DNA of 39,176 bases from an uncultured Bacteroidota bacterium (lineage in GTDB: Bacteria > Bacteroidota > Bacteroidia > Chitinophagales > Chitinophagaceae), in NCBI GenBank assembly GCA_903835005.1, contig CAILLK010000017.1, positions 1 to 39,176 of the forward strand. The letters are read 5' to 3'. The notes below the pieces were generated by a model. That model was not told where the DNA came from, did not search any database, and saw nothing but the letters and a program-made list of their open reading frames with translations. Made by a program: the position numbers and the translations under genes. Position 1 is the stretch's first letter. Each line of letters opens with the position of its first letter. This document shows, one piece after another, positions 1-8,230 of this stretch.

Positions 1-50
1 AACATACCCGAATATTGCCATGAAAAAAGGCTAATACCGTGGCTATATGC

Positions 51-136
51 CGGAATCTCTTTTTATTGGGTGGGTCAACATCACCGGAATGGAGGGTCAA
101 CATAAAACGGAATGGTGGGTCAACATGCTCCGGAAT
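51..136. repeat. 23-bp tandem repeats, IS21-like terminal end
   Basis: The hexamer CGGAAT occurs at 85, 108 and 131 (23-bp period, with a further copy at 51), alternating with GGGTCAACAT at 72, 94 and 117. Multiple short repeats of this kind at an element end are known for IS21-family insertion sequences. No transposase is present to the right, so an element body, if intact, would lie left of the window. The family assignment is from recall of the motif, not from a search. Confidence 0.5.
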
Positions 137-148
137 TTACATTATTAT

Positions 149-251
149 GATACAAAGGTAAAACAGGTATATGAAAATGGCAAATTAAGATATCCACAAA
201 AATGGGAGCTGGTAAGGGGTTGATGCAGATAAAGTTATGGTGGTTTTTGAG
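149..251. repeat. Diverged 103-bp direct repeat, copy 1
   Basis: This block matches 1233..1335 at the same length. Shared stretches include ACAAAGGTAAAAC, AAGATATCCACAAAAATGGG and GTTATGGTGGTTTTTGAG. On the minus strand it contains TACCTTTG (160..153), a perfect Bacteroidota -7 element that would fire leftwards into the IS-like repeats. The two copies bracket the PIN toxin-antitoxin pair. It reads as a decayed duplicated promoter and 5' region rather than as coding sequence. Confidence 0.65.
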
Positions 252-413
252 AAGAAAAGTTGGAATTTGGATGGATTGAAGTTGGTGGTGTGAACTGGGA
301 GAAAACTGCGGAATAGGGTCACTTTTACTGTAAGTAGCGAGATGCCTAAACCAGAGGGGATGTATGAATCTGGTGCTAATATAAATTGAAGGTAGCCATA
401 GCTCTGAAAAACA

Positions 414-833
414 TTATTTACTATTCAGCAGGGTTTTGAAGTCATCAAGATTGATTACGTTTATTATCGGGAAAGTAATTGATTTCAGGATATTAAAATG
501 CTTATCGTTAGTAACCAAATAATGAACGTTGCCAGCAAATGCACAATCTGCAAACTTATTATCATCCGGGTCGGCAGTAATAAGGTTGAATTGAAAATAA
601 GCCTCAATTTTCTGAACATTTTGGAGTAAAGACATAGCACCGATAATTAATTCTGCAGTTTCCCTGGAAAAGATTTCCGAAATCTTTTCTTCATATTCCA
701 TAAGTATGTCATTGGTGATGTATAAATCAAAAGCAGATTCCATCAATTTATCTATAACCACGGAATACACTGATCTGCGTGATATGGATTGTAGCAGGCA
801 GTTAGTATCCAAAACTATTTTTAGCTGGGGCAT
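414..833 (-). CDS. PIN-domain toxin (putative toxin-antitoxin RNase)
   Basis: A 139-residue PIN-fold protein, the usual size of VapC-like/COG1569 ribonuclease toxins. The expected acidic metal-binding residues are visible: D9 in VLDTN near the N-terminus, E46, D88/D90/D91 and D96 in the DPDDNKFADCA segment, and D110 in TNDKHF near the C-terminus. Such toxins cleave RNA with Mg or Mn. The ATG overlaps the upstream gene's stop by one base (TAATG), so the two are translationally coupled in the usual antitoxin-first order. No frame damage is seen, so it may still work. The target RNA cannot be told from the sequence. Confidence 0.8.
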   Translation of the reverse strand: MPQLKIVLDTNCLLQSISRRSVYSVVIDKLMESAFDLYITNDILMEYEEKISEIFSRETAELIIGAMSLLQNVQKIEAYFQFNLITADPDDNKFADCAFAGNVHYLVTNDKHFNILKSITFPIINVINLDDFKTLLNSK

Positions 834-1045
834 TATTCTTCGCTTAGGAGATTTTGCAGTTTTTCATCCGTATATCCCTGATGCTCCCATATATCATCGG
901 CTTTATCCCTGGCTTTATCCATCAGGTACCGGGCCATAATATTTCTTAACTCTGCTAAATTATTTTCAGGAATATCATTTGGAAAGAGTTTAAGCAACTC
1001 AAGCTGAATATTACTTAGAGGCGGATGCACAGATGCCTGATTCAT
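833..1045 (-). CDS. Putative antitoxin of the PIN toxin
   Basis: A 70-residue protein directly upstream of the PIN toxin with a one-base overlap. It is rich in charged helical sequence (residues about 20-65) with no recognisable DNA-binding fold. The role as antitoxin comes from size, order and coupling, not from a recognised family. The frame stays open to a TTG at 1078, but the -7 box TATCTTTG (1074..1067) overlaps that position, so transcription must begin downstream of it. The ATG at 1045 is therefore the better start. Confidence 0.6.
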   Translation of the reverse strand: MNQASVHPPLSNIQLELLKLFPNDIPENNLAELRNIMARYLMDKARDKADDIWEHQGYTDEKLQNLLSEE

Positions 1046-1066
1046 ATGTTGTCTTTTCAGTGAATA

Positions 1067-1074
1067 CAAAGATA
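1067..1074 (-). promoter_or_regulatory. -7 promoter element for the PIN toxin-antitoxin operon
   Basis: TATCTTTG on the minus strand fits TAnnTTTG exactly. It ends 21 nt before the ATG at 1045, giving a leader of roughly 15 nt. No clear -33 TTG was found at the expected distance. Confidence 0.5.
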
Positions 1075-1232
1075 GCAAAAACTTATAGATTTTTGGTGTG
1101 TATTTCTAATAAAAGGGTATATTCTGATATAAAAAGGTATAATCGGTATTTGGTAGAATGAGTACAGATGCTAATCTAAATTGCTTTTTGTTTAGTTCAT
1201 AGTTGATAAAATCAACATTTTGGGTTTGCTGT

Positions 1233-1335
1233 GAGACAAAGGTAAAACCGGTAAATGCAAATGCCCAATAAAGATATCCACAAAAATGGGGTGGTGAGAA
1301 GGAGTTTAGGGGGTAGGGTTATGGTGGTTTTTGAG
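1233..1335. repeat. Diverged 103-bp direct repeat, copy 2
   Basis: Second copy of the block at 149..251, in the same orientation. It also carries TACCTTTG on the minus strand (1244..1237), with a TTG 21 nt upstream of it, so it could act as a distal promoter reading towards the toxin-antitoxin pair. The sequence after the promoter holds only an 8-codon frame. Apart from this repeat I see nothing supportable between 1080 and 1436. Confidence 0.65.
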
Positions 1336-1436
1336 TATTGAATGTGGGGAAAAGGCACGGTTAGAAGTAGTGTTTCGATTAATGTGGAGGTTTCGGGATA
1401 GCGGGGTAGCGGGGGGCGACCAGTATCCATTTTTTA

Positions 1437-1663
1437 TTACAGCCTTCGACCAGTCGAATTTTTAATGAACCTGTATTTGATAGTGCCGCCATCTGCCAAT
1501 ATGTTTTTTACCCAGTGCGGTAATAGCCGTAGGTGGTTTTGAAGATGGCAACAATCTCCGTTTTTGCTGGTTTGCTAACTGATGCCTTAACCACCGCCAC
1601 CTTTTTTTCTGTTGTTGCGGGAGCCTTGGTGTTTGTCGCTGTCGCCTTTTTCTTTGTAGCCAT
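1437..1663 (-). pseudogene. Frameshifted small Lys/Ala-rich protein gene
   Basis: From ATG at 1663 the frame starts MATKKKATATNTKAPA and ends after 51 residues at a TAA (1510..1508), following FKTTYGYYRTG. A shift of one base at that point opens a continuation, VKNILADGGTIKYRFIKN and so on, to a TAA at 1439..1437, giving about 75 residues in all. The basic Ala/Lys/Thr-rich head is like that of small histone-like proteins, but I do not recognise the family. The 51-residue product could also be real. The good amino-acid flow across the shift favours a one-base deletion. Confidence 0.4.
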
Positions 1664-1792
1664 ATACTTTGTATTTATATAGCTAATGTCTGGTGGATAT
1701 TCCGGAAGGCGGAATCATTTAGGTATTAAATATTTATCGGTGACAAATTTTTCATCGTAAAATAAATAATAAAATTATGGATAATAAAATAA

Positions 1793-2200
1793 TTAAGGAA
1801 AATATTGGTCAGTCGGCAGGTACATTGAGACTGAATGTTCATTACACATAATGTAATTTGTTGCTCCAATAACATACACATGCAAAGAAGTATGAAAACC
1901 TTTACCCATAAAGTAATATAAACCTGCTTTAAGGTTAGAAAAGGTAGCAACTGGAATAGTATCAATTATAACACACTTTTGAGAATCATCATAAACATGG
2001 TTAGCAGGTTCATCCAACGAACCATATTTGATATAAATTGTGCAGCTATCAACGTAACTATCGTAATGCGTAGGAGATATTGATATTGTCGCACTCCCTC
2101 CCTTACCGCCACCTGAACTAACACAGCTCGATTTTGGTTTACAACCCTCAACAAAATAGGTTAACACAATCAAAGTGGTCAAACAAAAACTTAACTTCAT
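1793..2200 (-). CDS. Small lipoprotein of unknown function
   Basis: A 135-residue protein with a lipoprotein signal: hydrophobic residues 7-16, then VEGC with the lipidation cysteine at 20. A Ser/Gly-rich linker (about 26-38) follows, then a beta-rich domain with several cysteines. It starts 29 bp after the NHL-repeat gene on the same strand, so the two are probably co-transcribed and both exported. I do not recognise the mature domain. Confidence 0.6.
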   Translation of the reverse strand: MKLSFCLTTLIVLTYFVEGCKPKSSCVSSGGGKGGSATISISPTHYDSYVDSCTIYIKYGSLDEPANHVYDDSQKCVIIDTIPVATFSNLKAGLYYFMGKGFHTSLHVYVIGATNYIMCNEHSVSMYLPTDQYFP

Positions 2201-2229
2201 AACAATTTTATAACTTATTTAAAAAAAAT

Positions 2230-3558
2230 CTATTGTATTATTAATTTTCTTACTATGCGATTGCCAATACTATCACATAAAACCAGCATGTATATTCCTT
2301 GGGCCAAATTTTGTAGAGAAATGCTGCTATTTTTTTCTTTCAGTTCGCCCTTAGCCATAATTGAACCGAATAAGTTAACAATTAAGTATTTAGATGGAAA
2401 TTCAAAATTATTAATATTAATTAAGTCTTTTGCGGGGTTTGGGTAAATTGATATTTCACTTTTGCCCACTGTTTCCGATGTTTGTAAATAATTACAATGA
2501 GCATATTGTAATTCACGAATACGCCAGTCGTGAGAATCAGCAATAAAAATATTATTACATGAATCAATGGCGAGCCCTCCTGGGGAATTTATTTCACCAG
2601 CAGTGGCTGGTCCTCCATCCCCTAAATATCCTCGTACTCCATTTCCCGCTATGGTATATATATAACCTAAACTATTTACCATCCTGATCTTGGCGTTTTG
2701 AAATTCGGCGATTATCAGATTGCCAAATTTATCCATTTTAATGTAAAATGGAGTAGTTTCCGCTAATGTAGCATATCCGCCATCACCATTTGAACCATTT
2801 GCACCATTCCCGGCATAAAAAATAAGATGACCCGATAAATTCAACTTATAAACTCTTGCATATCCATCTGCTATATACAAGTTGCCAGCTACATCAGAGC
2901 AAATACCCCAAGGAGATATTGCCGCACTTGTTGCTATTTCGTCATCAGTTGGAAATCCAGCCGTTCCATTCCCAGCAACTGTAAAAATTGTACCTGAAGT
3001 ATTAATTTTTCTTACTCTATTATTTGTATAATCTGCTATATATATATTGCCTAATAAATCGAGACAAATATCATTTGGTCCATTCAAACTCGCATTTGTA
3101 GCTTGTATATCATCTCCGTTATATCCACCGATTCCATTTCCTGCAATGGTTGATATAACTCCAGTAGCAATATCTACTTTACGAATCCTATTATTTGTAG
3201 CATCAACGATATAAATATTACCAAATGTATCAACAGCTACCGCTTGTGTGCTACTCATTTTAGCATTTGTTGCTTGCCCCCCGTCACCACTATATCCTGA
3301 AACACCTATTGTACCCGCAACGGTAGTTATCGTTCCGGATTTCGATATTTTCCTTACAGAATTTCCATCATCACCTGTTGCAAAATAATAGTTACCAAAT
3401 TTATCAAAAACACCTCCACATGGATAATCAACTGCTGATGCAGACGCTGGCCCACCATCCCCAGAGTTAATTGAAGTTCCATTTCCAGCAACAGTTGTTA
3501 TTATCTGCCCTTCCACAATAGCAGGCAGCAAAAGAAGTAAAAACAATAACCATTTCAT
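2230..3558 (-). CDS. NHL-repeat protein with T9SS sorting domain
   Basis: A 442-residue exported beta-propeller protein. After a signal peptide (MKWLLFLLLLLPAIVEGQ) come about six NHL repeats, each with a TVAGNG-type entry, a GDGG/AT segment, then GNhYIAD and NRIRK-type motifs, filling residues about 20-350. The C-terminal 75 residues begin SIYPNPAKD and form a type A T9SS sorting domain, so the protein should cross the outer membrane by type IX secretion. The frame is open to an ATG at 3570, but TACCTTTG (3583..3576) lies only 5 nt from it; the ATG at 3558 leaves room for a short leader and gives a cleaner signal peptide. Ligand unknown. Confidence 0.85.
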   Translation of the reverse strand: MKWLLFLLLLLPAIVEGQIITTVAGNGTSINSGDGGPASASAVDYPCGGVFDKFGNYYFATGDDGNSVRKISKSGTITTVAGTIGVSGYSGDGGQATNAKMSSTQAVAVDTFGNIYIVDATNNRIRKVDIATGVISTIAGNGIGGYNGDDIQATNASLNGPNDICLDLLGNIYIADYTNNRVRKINTSGTIFTVAGNGTAGFPTDDEIATSAAISPWGICSDVAGNLYIADGYARVYKLNLSGHLIFYAGNGANGSNGDGGYATLAETTPFYIKMDKFGNLIIAEFQNAKIRMVNSLGYIYTIAGNGVRGYLGDGGPATAGEINSPGGLAIDSCNNIFIADSHDWRIRELQYAHCNYLQTSETVGKSEISIYPNPAKDLININNFEFPSKYLIVNLFGSIMAKGELKEKNSSISLQNLAQGIYMLVLCDSIGNRIVRKLIIQ

Positions 3559-3575
3559 AGATAAAATCATTATGC

Positions 3576-3583
3576 CAAAGGTA
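3576..3583 (-). promoter_or_regulatory. -7 promoter element for the NHL-repeat gene
   Basis: TACCTTTG on the minus strand, 17 nt before the chosen ATG (3558). No convincing -33 box was seen. It helps to decide the start codon. Confidence 0.5.
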
Positions 3584-3741
3584 AGACTATCATTTATAAT
3601 TTGTATGGGTATAAATACCTATTTCAAAGTTAATAAGCCAACATAATTCAATAAGACTGTGAATAATTAAATGTGGAAAACTTCTGCCACAAATTGTGAA
3701 CGCTCGATTCCGATATGAGAGTTCTTCCGTAAGTTCGCCAC

Positions 3742-3849
3742 ATGGAAACAATTATAGCATACTACCGAGTTAGTACCCAACGCCAAGGCTTATCAGGGTT
3801 AGGTTTTGAAGCACAGAAAAGTCCAGTGTTATCACGATATCTATCTTAA
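3742..3849 (+). pseudogene. Serine recombinase (resolvase) N-terminal stub
   Basis: An ATG-initiated 35-codon frame whose first 26 residues match the start of large and small serine recombinases: IIAYYRVST, where the serine is the catalytic nucleophile position, then QGLSGLGFEAQK. The match then stops abruptly and the frame ends at TAA (3847..3849). The rest of the catalytic domain and any DNA-binding domain are absent. This is the scar of a lost mobile element or resolvase gene. Confidence 0.65.
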
Positions 3850-3865
3850 CCATTAAGAAAGATTT

Positions 3866-4171
3866 TTAAGCAGCAATATTATTCTCAAAACCCTCCGGAA
3901 CATTGAACTTCATTTCAGGCAGGCTATTAATCAGATTTGAATCATCGCTTACAAAACCTATATTTTCGTAAGGGAATTGTTGCATAAAATCCTCTGCAAT
4001 GTTCATCCAGGCAGTATCTAGTTTTTCATTTGTGTAGTATTCTTTCTGAGGCGTAAGCTGCACAATATGCGCCTCTGCAAATTCATTACAGGCATAAAGC
4101 ATTTCAAAAGCTGGAAAATCGGCTGCTAAAGCCTGGAGTTTCGATTTGATAAAGGCTTTTACTTTTGTTAT
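3866..4171 (-). pseudogene. Small protein gene with lost start codon, partner of HEPN-like relic
   Basis: The open frame encodes about 101 residues. The natural start position is ATA (4171..4169) in the four-base overlap ATAA with the preceding gene's stop; an ATG there would give the common ATGA coupling, so a G-to-A change is the simplest explanation. The first available ATG (4102) would remove 23 residues. The protein is acidic, with no motif I recognise. It could still be made at a low level from ATA. Confidence 0.45.
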
Positions 4172-4335
4172 ATGAAATTCTTATTTAGAATATAAATTAT
4201 GGTTTCTGCTTTCTGATAAGCATCAAGTCCGATTGACTGGTTAATTGCCACATCAAAATAATCTGAGCGCTCTCTGTGTTCTTTAAGTTTTAATATTTGA
4301 GCCTGAAAATTTTTGTAGTCAGGTGCACGCGACTT
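4168..4335 (-). pseudogene. HEPN-like protein, C-terminal fragment
   Basis: A frame without a start codon, open from just after a TAA (4338..4336), encodes a helical C-terminus with the segment HRERSDYFDVAINQS and then a final helix KAETIIYIL. This R-x-x-DY pattern followed by a terminal helix is typical of the ends of HEPN-domain proteins, often RNases in toxin-antitoxin or defence modules. A second frame upstream (about 4322-4430) may hold more of the same gene, suggesting a frameshift. The catalytic Rx4-6H motif is not visible in the remnant, so the family call is tentative. I see no other gene between 4336 and 4529. Confidence 0.35.
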
Positions 4336-4529
4336 TTAAAATAATCAGGAAATTTCCTTTTTCTGCTTCCTTTGATTTTGAAGATGTACGTATAAAGTAA
4401 TGGGCGTTTTTACTTATACAATACTTTACGAATTTGATGACAATGCCATTGCATTTTGTGTGTTTTTAATGATCACCTGACGCCTCTGGTTTAATGAAAT
4501 GTATGTTCCAGTTATATTGTAGTATTTTC

Positions 4530-5090
4530 TTATTGTTTCACATAATGAAGGGCTACACATCCCGATTTAAAAATCTTTGCAGCTACTAATTTTAACGGAG
4601 GCCGCCCGGGCAGATTAATCCCATCAAGCAACCGCGCACCGGCACCGGCAATAATAGGGTGAACCACAAAATGATATTCATCAATCAGATCAAGAGCCAT
4701 AAGCTGCGATGGGATATCTACACCCCCTGTTGAGATGTTTTTGCCTTCTTCTTTTTTCAATTGCAATATCGTTTCCCCAAGGTCTGTGGCAATGACTGTG
4801 GTGGTTTTTGCTTCATTTCCTCTCCGCGATTTTGAGAAAACGATCGTTCTTGGGATAGCAGCGAATGCCTGAGCAAATTCATTTTCTCCAGGTGACTCCC
4901 CTGTATGGTTTTTGGCAATATCGGGCCAGTATGGCACCATTAATTCATAGGTTTTGCGCCCGTATACCAGCGTATCTGCATCTTGCAACAGGCATGTAAA
5001 ATAGTCAAGTGTTTCTACATCGGGGTTAAACCGGGTGTGATCGCAACAGCCATCCAGGCTTATATTGATTCCAAAGATTACTCTTCTCAT
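4530..5090 (-). CDS. Dihydrofolate reductase-like protein (RibD C-terminal family)
   Basis: A 186-residue single-domain protein of the RibD_C/YyaP type. Motifs include NISLDGCCDH at 9-18 (the usual N-x-S-x-D-G entry), VYGRKTYELM at 42-51, the nucleotide-binding glycines in ISTGG (119-123), and VHPIIAGAGARLL at 143-155. Family members bind NADPH, but the substrate of stand-alone copies is generally unknown and they need not be true folate reductases. The DoxX gene lies upstream on the same strand with 29 bp between, so the pair is probably one transcript. Confidence 0.85.
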   Translation of the reverse strand: MRRVIFGINISLDGCCDHTRFNPDVETLDYFTCLLQDADTLVYGRKTYELMVPYWPDIAKNHTGESPGENEFAQAFAAIPRTIVFSKSRRGNEAKTTTVIATDLGETILQLKKEEGKNISTGGVDIPSQLMALDLIDEYHFVVHPIIAGAGARLLDGINLPGRPPLKLVAAKIFKSGCVALHYVKQ

Positions 5091-5119
5091 TTGTTTTTTT
5101 ACTGACTATTGAAATGATC

Positions 5120-5485
5120 TCAGAATGGATTGCTGGCATAAGCCACAAACAAGGCCATCAGCAGGAATGCCGAATTGATAGCCGCATGCATCAACTCTTT
5201 ACGCTTGATGTGTGTGAATATGGCGCCTGCCATTATGAGGGCAATACAGGCAGCGCCGGCAAATGTGAGGTAGTGGCCACGGCCTATTAACCGGGGTAGT
5301 ATTACCCATAGCCCGCAGATAATTTCTGCCCCTGCTATTGTTTTAATAATGCCTGGCGCAAAATCCCCGGCCCAGGTGCCGCCGCTGGCGATCACCTTTT
5401 CCCTGCTTTGAAAAAATTTAAAACTGCCGGTAATTACAAATATCAGGCCCAGCAAGCCCTGTACAATCCAAAGTGCTATTGCCAT
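5120..5485 (-). CDS. DoxX family membrane protein
   Basis: A 121-residue protein with four predicted membrane segments (about 5-22, 46-62, 70-89, 96-116) and the FVITGSFKF motif in the first helix that is typical of DoxX-like proteins. The family is linked loosely to quinone and redox-stress functions, but the biochemical role of short copies like this is not established. It precedes the RibD_C reductase on the same strand and is divergent from msrA, which fits a stress-response neighbourhood but does not prove it. Confidence 0.8.
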   Translation of the reverse strand: MAIALWIVQGLLGLIFVITGSFKFFQSREKVIASGGTWAGDFAPGIIKTIAGAEIICGLWVILPRLIGRGHYLTFAGAACIALIMAGAIFTHIKRKELMHAAINSAFLLMALFVAYASNPF

Positions 5486-5648
5486 TGTGTTATTATTTAT
5501 GCACTAAAAGTATAAAATATGTTTTGAATTTCTGTCTTAATTCAAATCAGACTTTTCAATTGCGCTCCCGGTTCTTTTAAAACAGATTTCTACATTTAAC
5601 ATTATCACTTACCCATTTCTGTGCTACCTTTAGTTTGCTAAAAAAACC

Positions 5649-6143
5649 ATGCTTATGAATACAGAGAAAGCCATACTAGCCGGTGGTTGTTTTTGGGGGG
5701 TAGAAGAACTGATCAGGCATCAGCCCGGAGTTATTTCAACAGTGGTAGGGTATACAGGCGGCGATGTGCGCAATGCAACTTACAGAAACCATGGCACACA
5801 TGCCGAGGGTATAGAAGTGATATTTGATCCGGCAAAGTTGTCGTACCGCAAACTGCTGGAGTATTTTTTTCAGATACACAACCCAACCACCCGCAACCGG
5901 CAGGGAAATGATACAGGTACATCGTACCGCTCGGCGATTTTTTACAATGACGAAAGCCAGAAGGAGACCGCCAAAGCGCTGATAGCGGAAATGGAAGCTT
6001 CGGGTAAGTGGCCGGGTAAGATAGTGACAGAGGTGGTGCCGGCTACTGACTTCTGGAATGCAGAGGCTGAGCACCAGGATTATCTGCAAAAGCATCCCGG
6101 TGGCTATACCTGCCATTTTGAGCGCCCCGACTGGAAGTTATAG
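5649..6143 (+). CDS. msrA: Peptide methionine sulfoxide reductase A
   Basis: A 164-residue MsrA that reduces Met-S-sulfoxide in proteins using thioredoxin. The signature GGCFWG is present with the catalytic cysteine at residue 14, followed by VVGYTGG, HAEGIEV and a C-terminal [10 protein letters not shown] segment whose cysteine may resolve the sulfenic acid. No MsrB domain is fused. The start at 5649 has a second ATG two codons later that would serve equally well. A near-consensus -7 box TACCTTTA lies at 5625..5632. It is divergent from the doxX transcript. Confidence 0.95.
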   Translation: MLMNTEKAILAGGCFWGVEELIRHQPGVISTVVGYTGGDVRNATYRNHGTHAEGIEVIFDPAKLSYRKLLEYFFQIHNPTTRNRQGNDTGTSYRSAIFYNDESQKETAKALIAEMEASGKWPGKIVTEVVPATDFWNAEAEHQDYLQKHPGGYTCHFERPDWKL

Positions 6144-6240
6144 TGTTGCGGCGTTTTGATATGTTATGCAAGGTCGTGGAATATTATTGAGCAAATACAG
6201 ACCTGTACACGCCTGATCTTTTTAGGAGATTTGATTTTCT

Positions 6241-6248
6241 TACTTTTG
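6241..6248 (+). promoter_or_regulatory. -7 promoter element abutting an AraC gene
   Basis: TACTTTTG fits TAnnTTTG and ends only 4 nt before the ATG at 6253. Transcription from it would start at or beside the start codon, giving a leaderless mRNA. No clear -33 box was found. Confidence 0.45.
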
Positions 6249-6252
6249 TACT

Positions 6253-7134
6253 ATGGTTATTAAAGCTGCATTACAAGGTGAAGAACTCAATATTTATGAC
6301 CTGAAACTGAAAGGATTCAGAATTCATGAAATGCCGAAGCATGCGAGTCCTTCATTAATACGGGGCAGGCGCGACTATTATAAAATAGGCCTGGTTACCG
6401 GCCATATGACTGTTTGTTATGCCGGCAGGGAAGTTGAAATAAAGGATACGGTTCTTGTTTTTGTCAATCCTAATGTGCCCCATTCTGTAGTCCGTCATAC
6501 CGAAGAGGCAACCGGTTACGCTTGTCTTTTTACTGAAGCCTTTATCGCAGGGCGGGAGCGGACGGATATTCTGAAAATCTCCCCATTAGTCAATCCGAAT
6601 GCGAATCCGGTTATACCGCTAAATATGGAACAGGCCGGGTTTATGAGGGGGATTTTTCAGAAAATTCAATCGGTATACAGCGGCGACTATACGCACAAAA
6701 ATGAAGTTCTGAGGAGTTGCATAGAACTGATCATACATGAATCGCTGTGCATACAGCCGGTACAAAATGATTTGCATAATAAAAATGCAGCTACCCGTAT
6801 CACGAATATGTTTATGGATTTGCTGGAAAGGCAATTCCCCATTGAGAGCCTGGGTGATCCGTTGAAGCTGAGAACCGCACAGGATTATGCAGAAAGACTT
6901 TCGGTTCATATAAACTATCTTAACCGCTCGGTAAAGGAAGTAACCGGCAAGCCTACTTCAGTTCACATTGCAGAACGGATTGCAGCAGAAGCCAAAGCAC
7001 TTTTACTCTATACAGACTGGAGTGTAGCGGACATTGCTTATGGTCTGGGTTTCGAATATCCCACTTACTTCAACAACTATTTTAAACGGGTAACGGGTAC
7101 CAATCCTAAAACACTCAGGAAAGAAAAAGTTTGA
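6253..7134 (+). CDS. AraC family transcriptional regulator
   Basis: A 293-residue regulator. The N-terminal half (about 20-120) looks like a cupin-type sensing domain, with VLVFVNPNVPHSV as a typical cupin strand. The C-terminal 95 residues contain two helix-turn-helix units: LSVHINYLNRSVKEVTG in the first, and the AraC signature in the second, VADIAYGLGFEYPTYFNNYF then KRVTGTNPKTLR. The downstream SDR gene is on the same strand 85 bp away and is the obvious candidate target. The effector is unknown. Confidence 0.9.
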   Translation: MVIKAALQGEELNIYDLKLKGFRIHEMPKHASPSLIRGRRDYYKIGLVTGHMTVCYAGREVEIKDTVLVFVNPNVPHSVVRHTEEATGYACLFTEAFIAGRERTDILKISPLVNPNANPVIPLNMEQAGFMRGIFQKIQSVYSGDYTHKNEVLRSCIELIIHESLCIQPVQNDLHNKNAATRITNMFMDLLERQFPIESLGDPLKLRTAQDYAERLSVHINYLNRSVKEVTGKPTSVHIAERIAAEAKALLLYTDWSVADIAYGLGFEYPTYFNNYFKRVTGTNPKTLRKEKV

Positions 7135-7219
7135 AAATCATACATTTTGGTTTGATTGTCGTTATCCTTTAATCTCATTTCCGGCGGAACTTTGCAGTAG
7201 GTTTTAAACAAAAAACAAC

Positions 7220-8080
7220 ATGAAAATTTTAATTACAGGCGCCACGGGAAAAGTTGGCAGCAGATTGGTGCCGCGAATGTTGGCAAAGGGCTATGAGGTT
7301 CATATACTGGTACGCGATGCTGCCAAAGCATCGGCATTGGCAGAGCTTGGGGCAGGGGTTATTGTCGGGGATTTGTATACTCCGGATACTTTGCCTGCCG
7401 CAGTTGAAGGCGTAGATGCCGTAATACACCTGGCTGCACTTTTCCGCACCTTTACCGATACTGAGGGAATTGTAAAGACAAATCATGCCGGCACAGTGGC
7501 GCTTGCCAATGCGGCAATGGCTGCGGGTGTGAAAAGATTGGTTTTCGTGAGTACCGGTAATGTATACGGATCGGGCTACCGGCACCCGGCCAGGGAAGAT
7601 GACCCGGTGGACATTAATGATCCAAGGCCTTACTCCTCCAGTAAAATTGCGGCTGAGCAGGAACTCCTATCGCTGCATAAAAACAAGGGCTTTGATGTTC
7701 GGGTGCTTCGCTTAGGTTTTGTGTATGGCGAAAAAGATCCGCATATAGCAGAGATAATGCCTTACCTGAAGAGATGGAAACGCCATTCAGGGTCAAGAAT
7801 GCACATGGTGCATCACCTGGATGTAGCGCAGGCACTGACTTTGCTGCTGCACACTGACGGGCTGAACGGGGAGCTATTCAACGTTTGCGACGATGCGCCC
7901 ATTACATTGTATGAACTTGCTGATTCGGTGGGGCAGGCAGCCGATATTTTCGATACGGCAGAAGAACCGTTAGCTGATCCGTTCGAAGGAATAATGGATA
8001 TTTCAAAACTCCGGAGCGCAACCGGCTTCAGGCCACTCGTGCCCAGCTACTATGTGGCGCGGGATATGGGTCTTTTATAG
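7220..8080 (+). CDS. NAD(P)-dependent epimerase/dehydratase (SDR)
   Basis: A 286-residue extended short-chain dehydrogenase. The Rossmann glycine motif GATGKVG is at 7-13, the NNAG-equivalent region at VIHLAA (68-73), and the catalytic YSSSK with Y138 and K142. A serine/threonine pair at 111-112 (STGNVYG) supplies the third catalytic position. The protein is shorter than most sugar epimerases (about 310-340 residues), so the substrate is open. It follows the AraC regulator that may control it. Confidence 0.85.
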   Translation: MKILITGATGKVGSRLVPRMLAKGYEVHILVRDAAKASALAELGAGVIVGDLYTPDTLPAAVEGVDAVIHLAALFRTFTDTEGIVKTNHAGTVALANAAMAAGVKRLVFVSTGNVYGSGYRHPAREDDPVDINDPRPYSSSKIAAEQELLSLHKNKGFDVRVLRLGFVYGEKDPHIAEIMPYLKRWKRHSGSRMHMVHHLDVAQALTLLLHTDGLNGELFNVCDDAPITLYELADSVGQAADIFDTAEEPLADPFEGIMDISKLRSATGFRPLVPSYYVARDMGLL

Positions 8081-8230
8081 GGTGTACTATCTATTTTTTC
8101 TGAGCAACCTGTTCTTTGAATATGTCCGGTGGCGCATAAGCGCATCACCGGACATCTCTCGGGGTGGAATACAAAACAGAAACGGAGCTAATCAAATTTC
8201 ATAATAGCCTTAGGATTACGGACAGAGTAA

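Noticed and set aside
1212-1430. 72-residue minus-strand frame
   Set aside because: It is Leu/Pro/Ser-rich shadow-like sequence that spans the 103-bp repeat, and the same frame in the other copy has stops.
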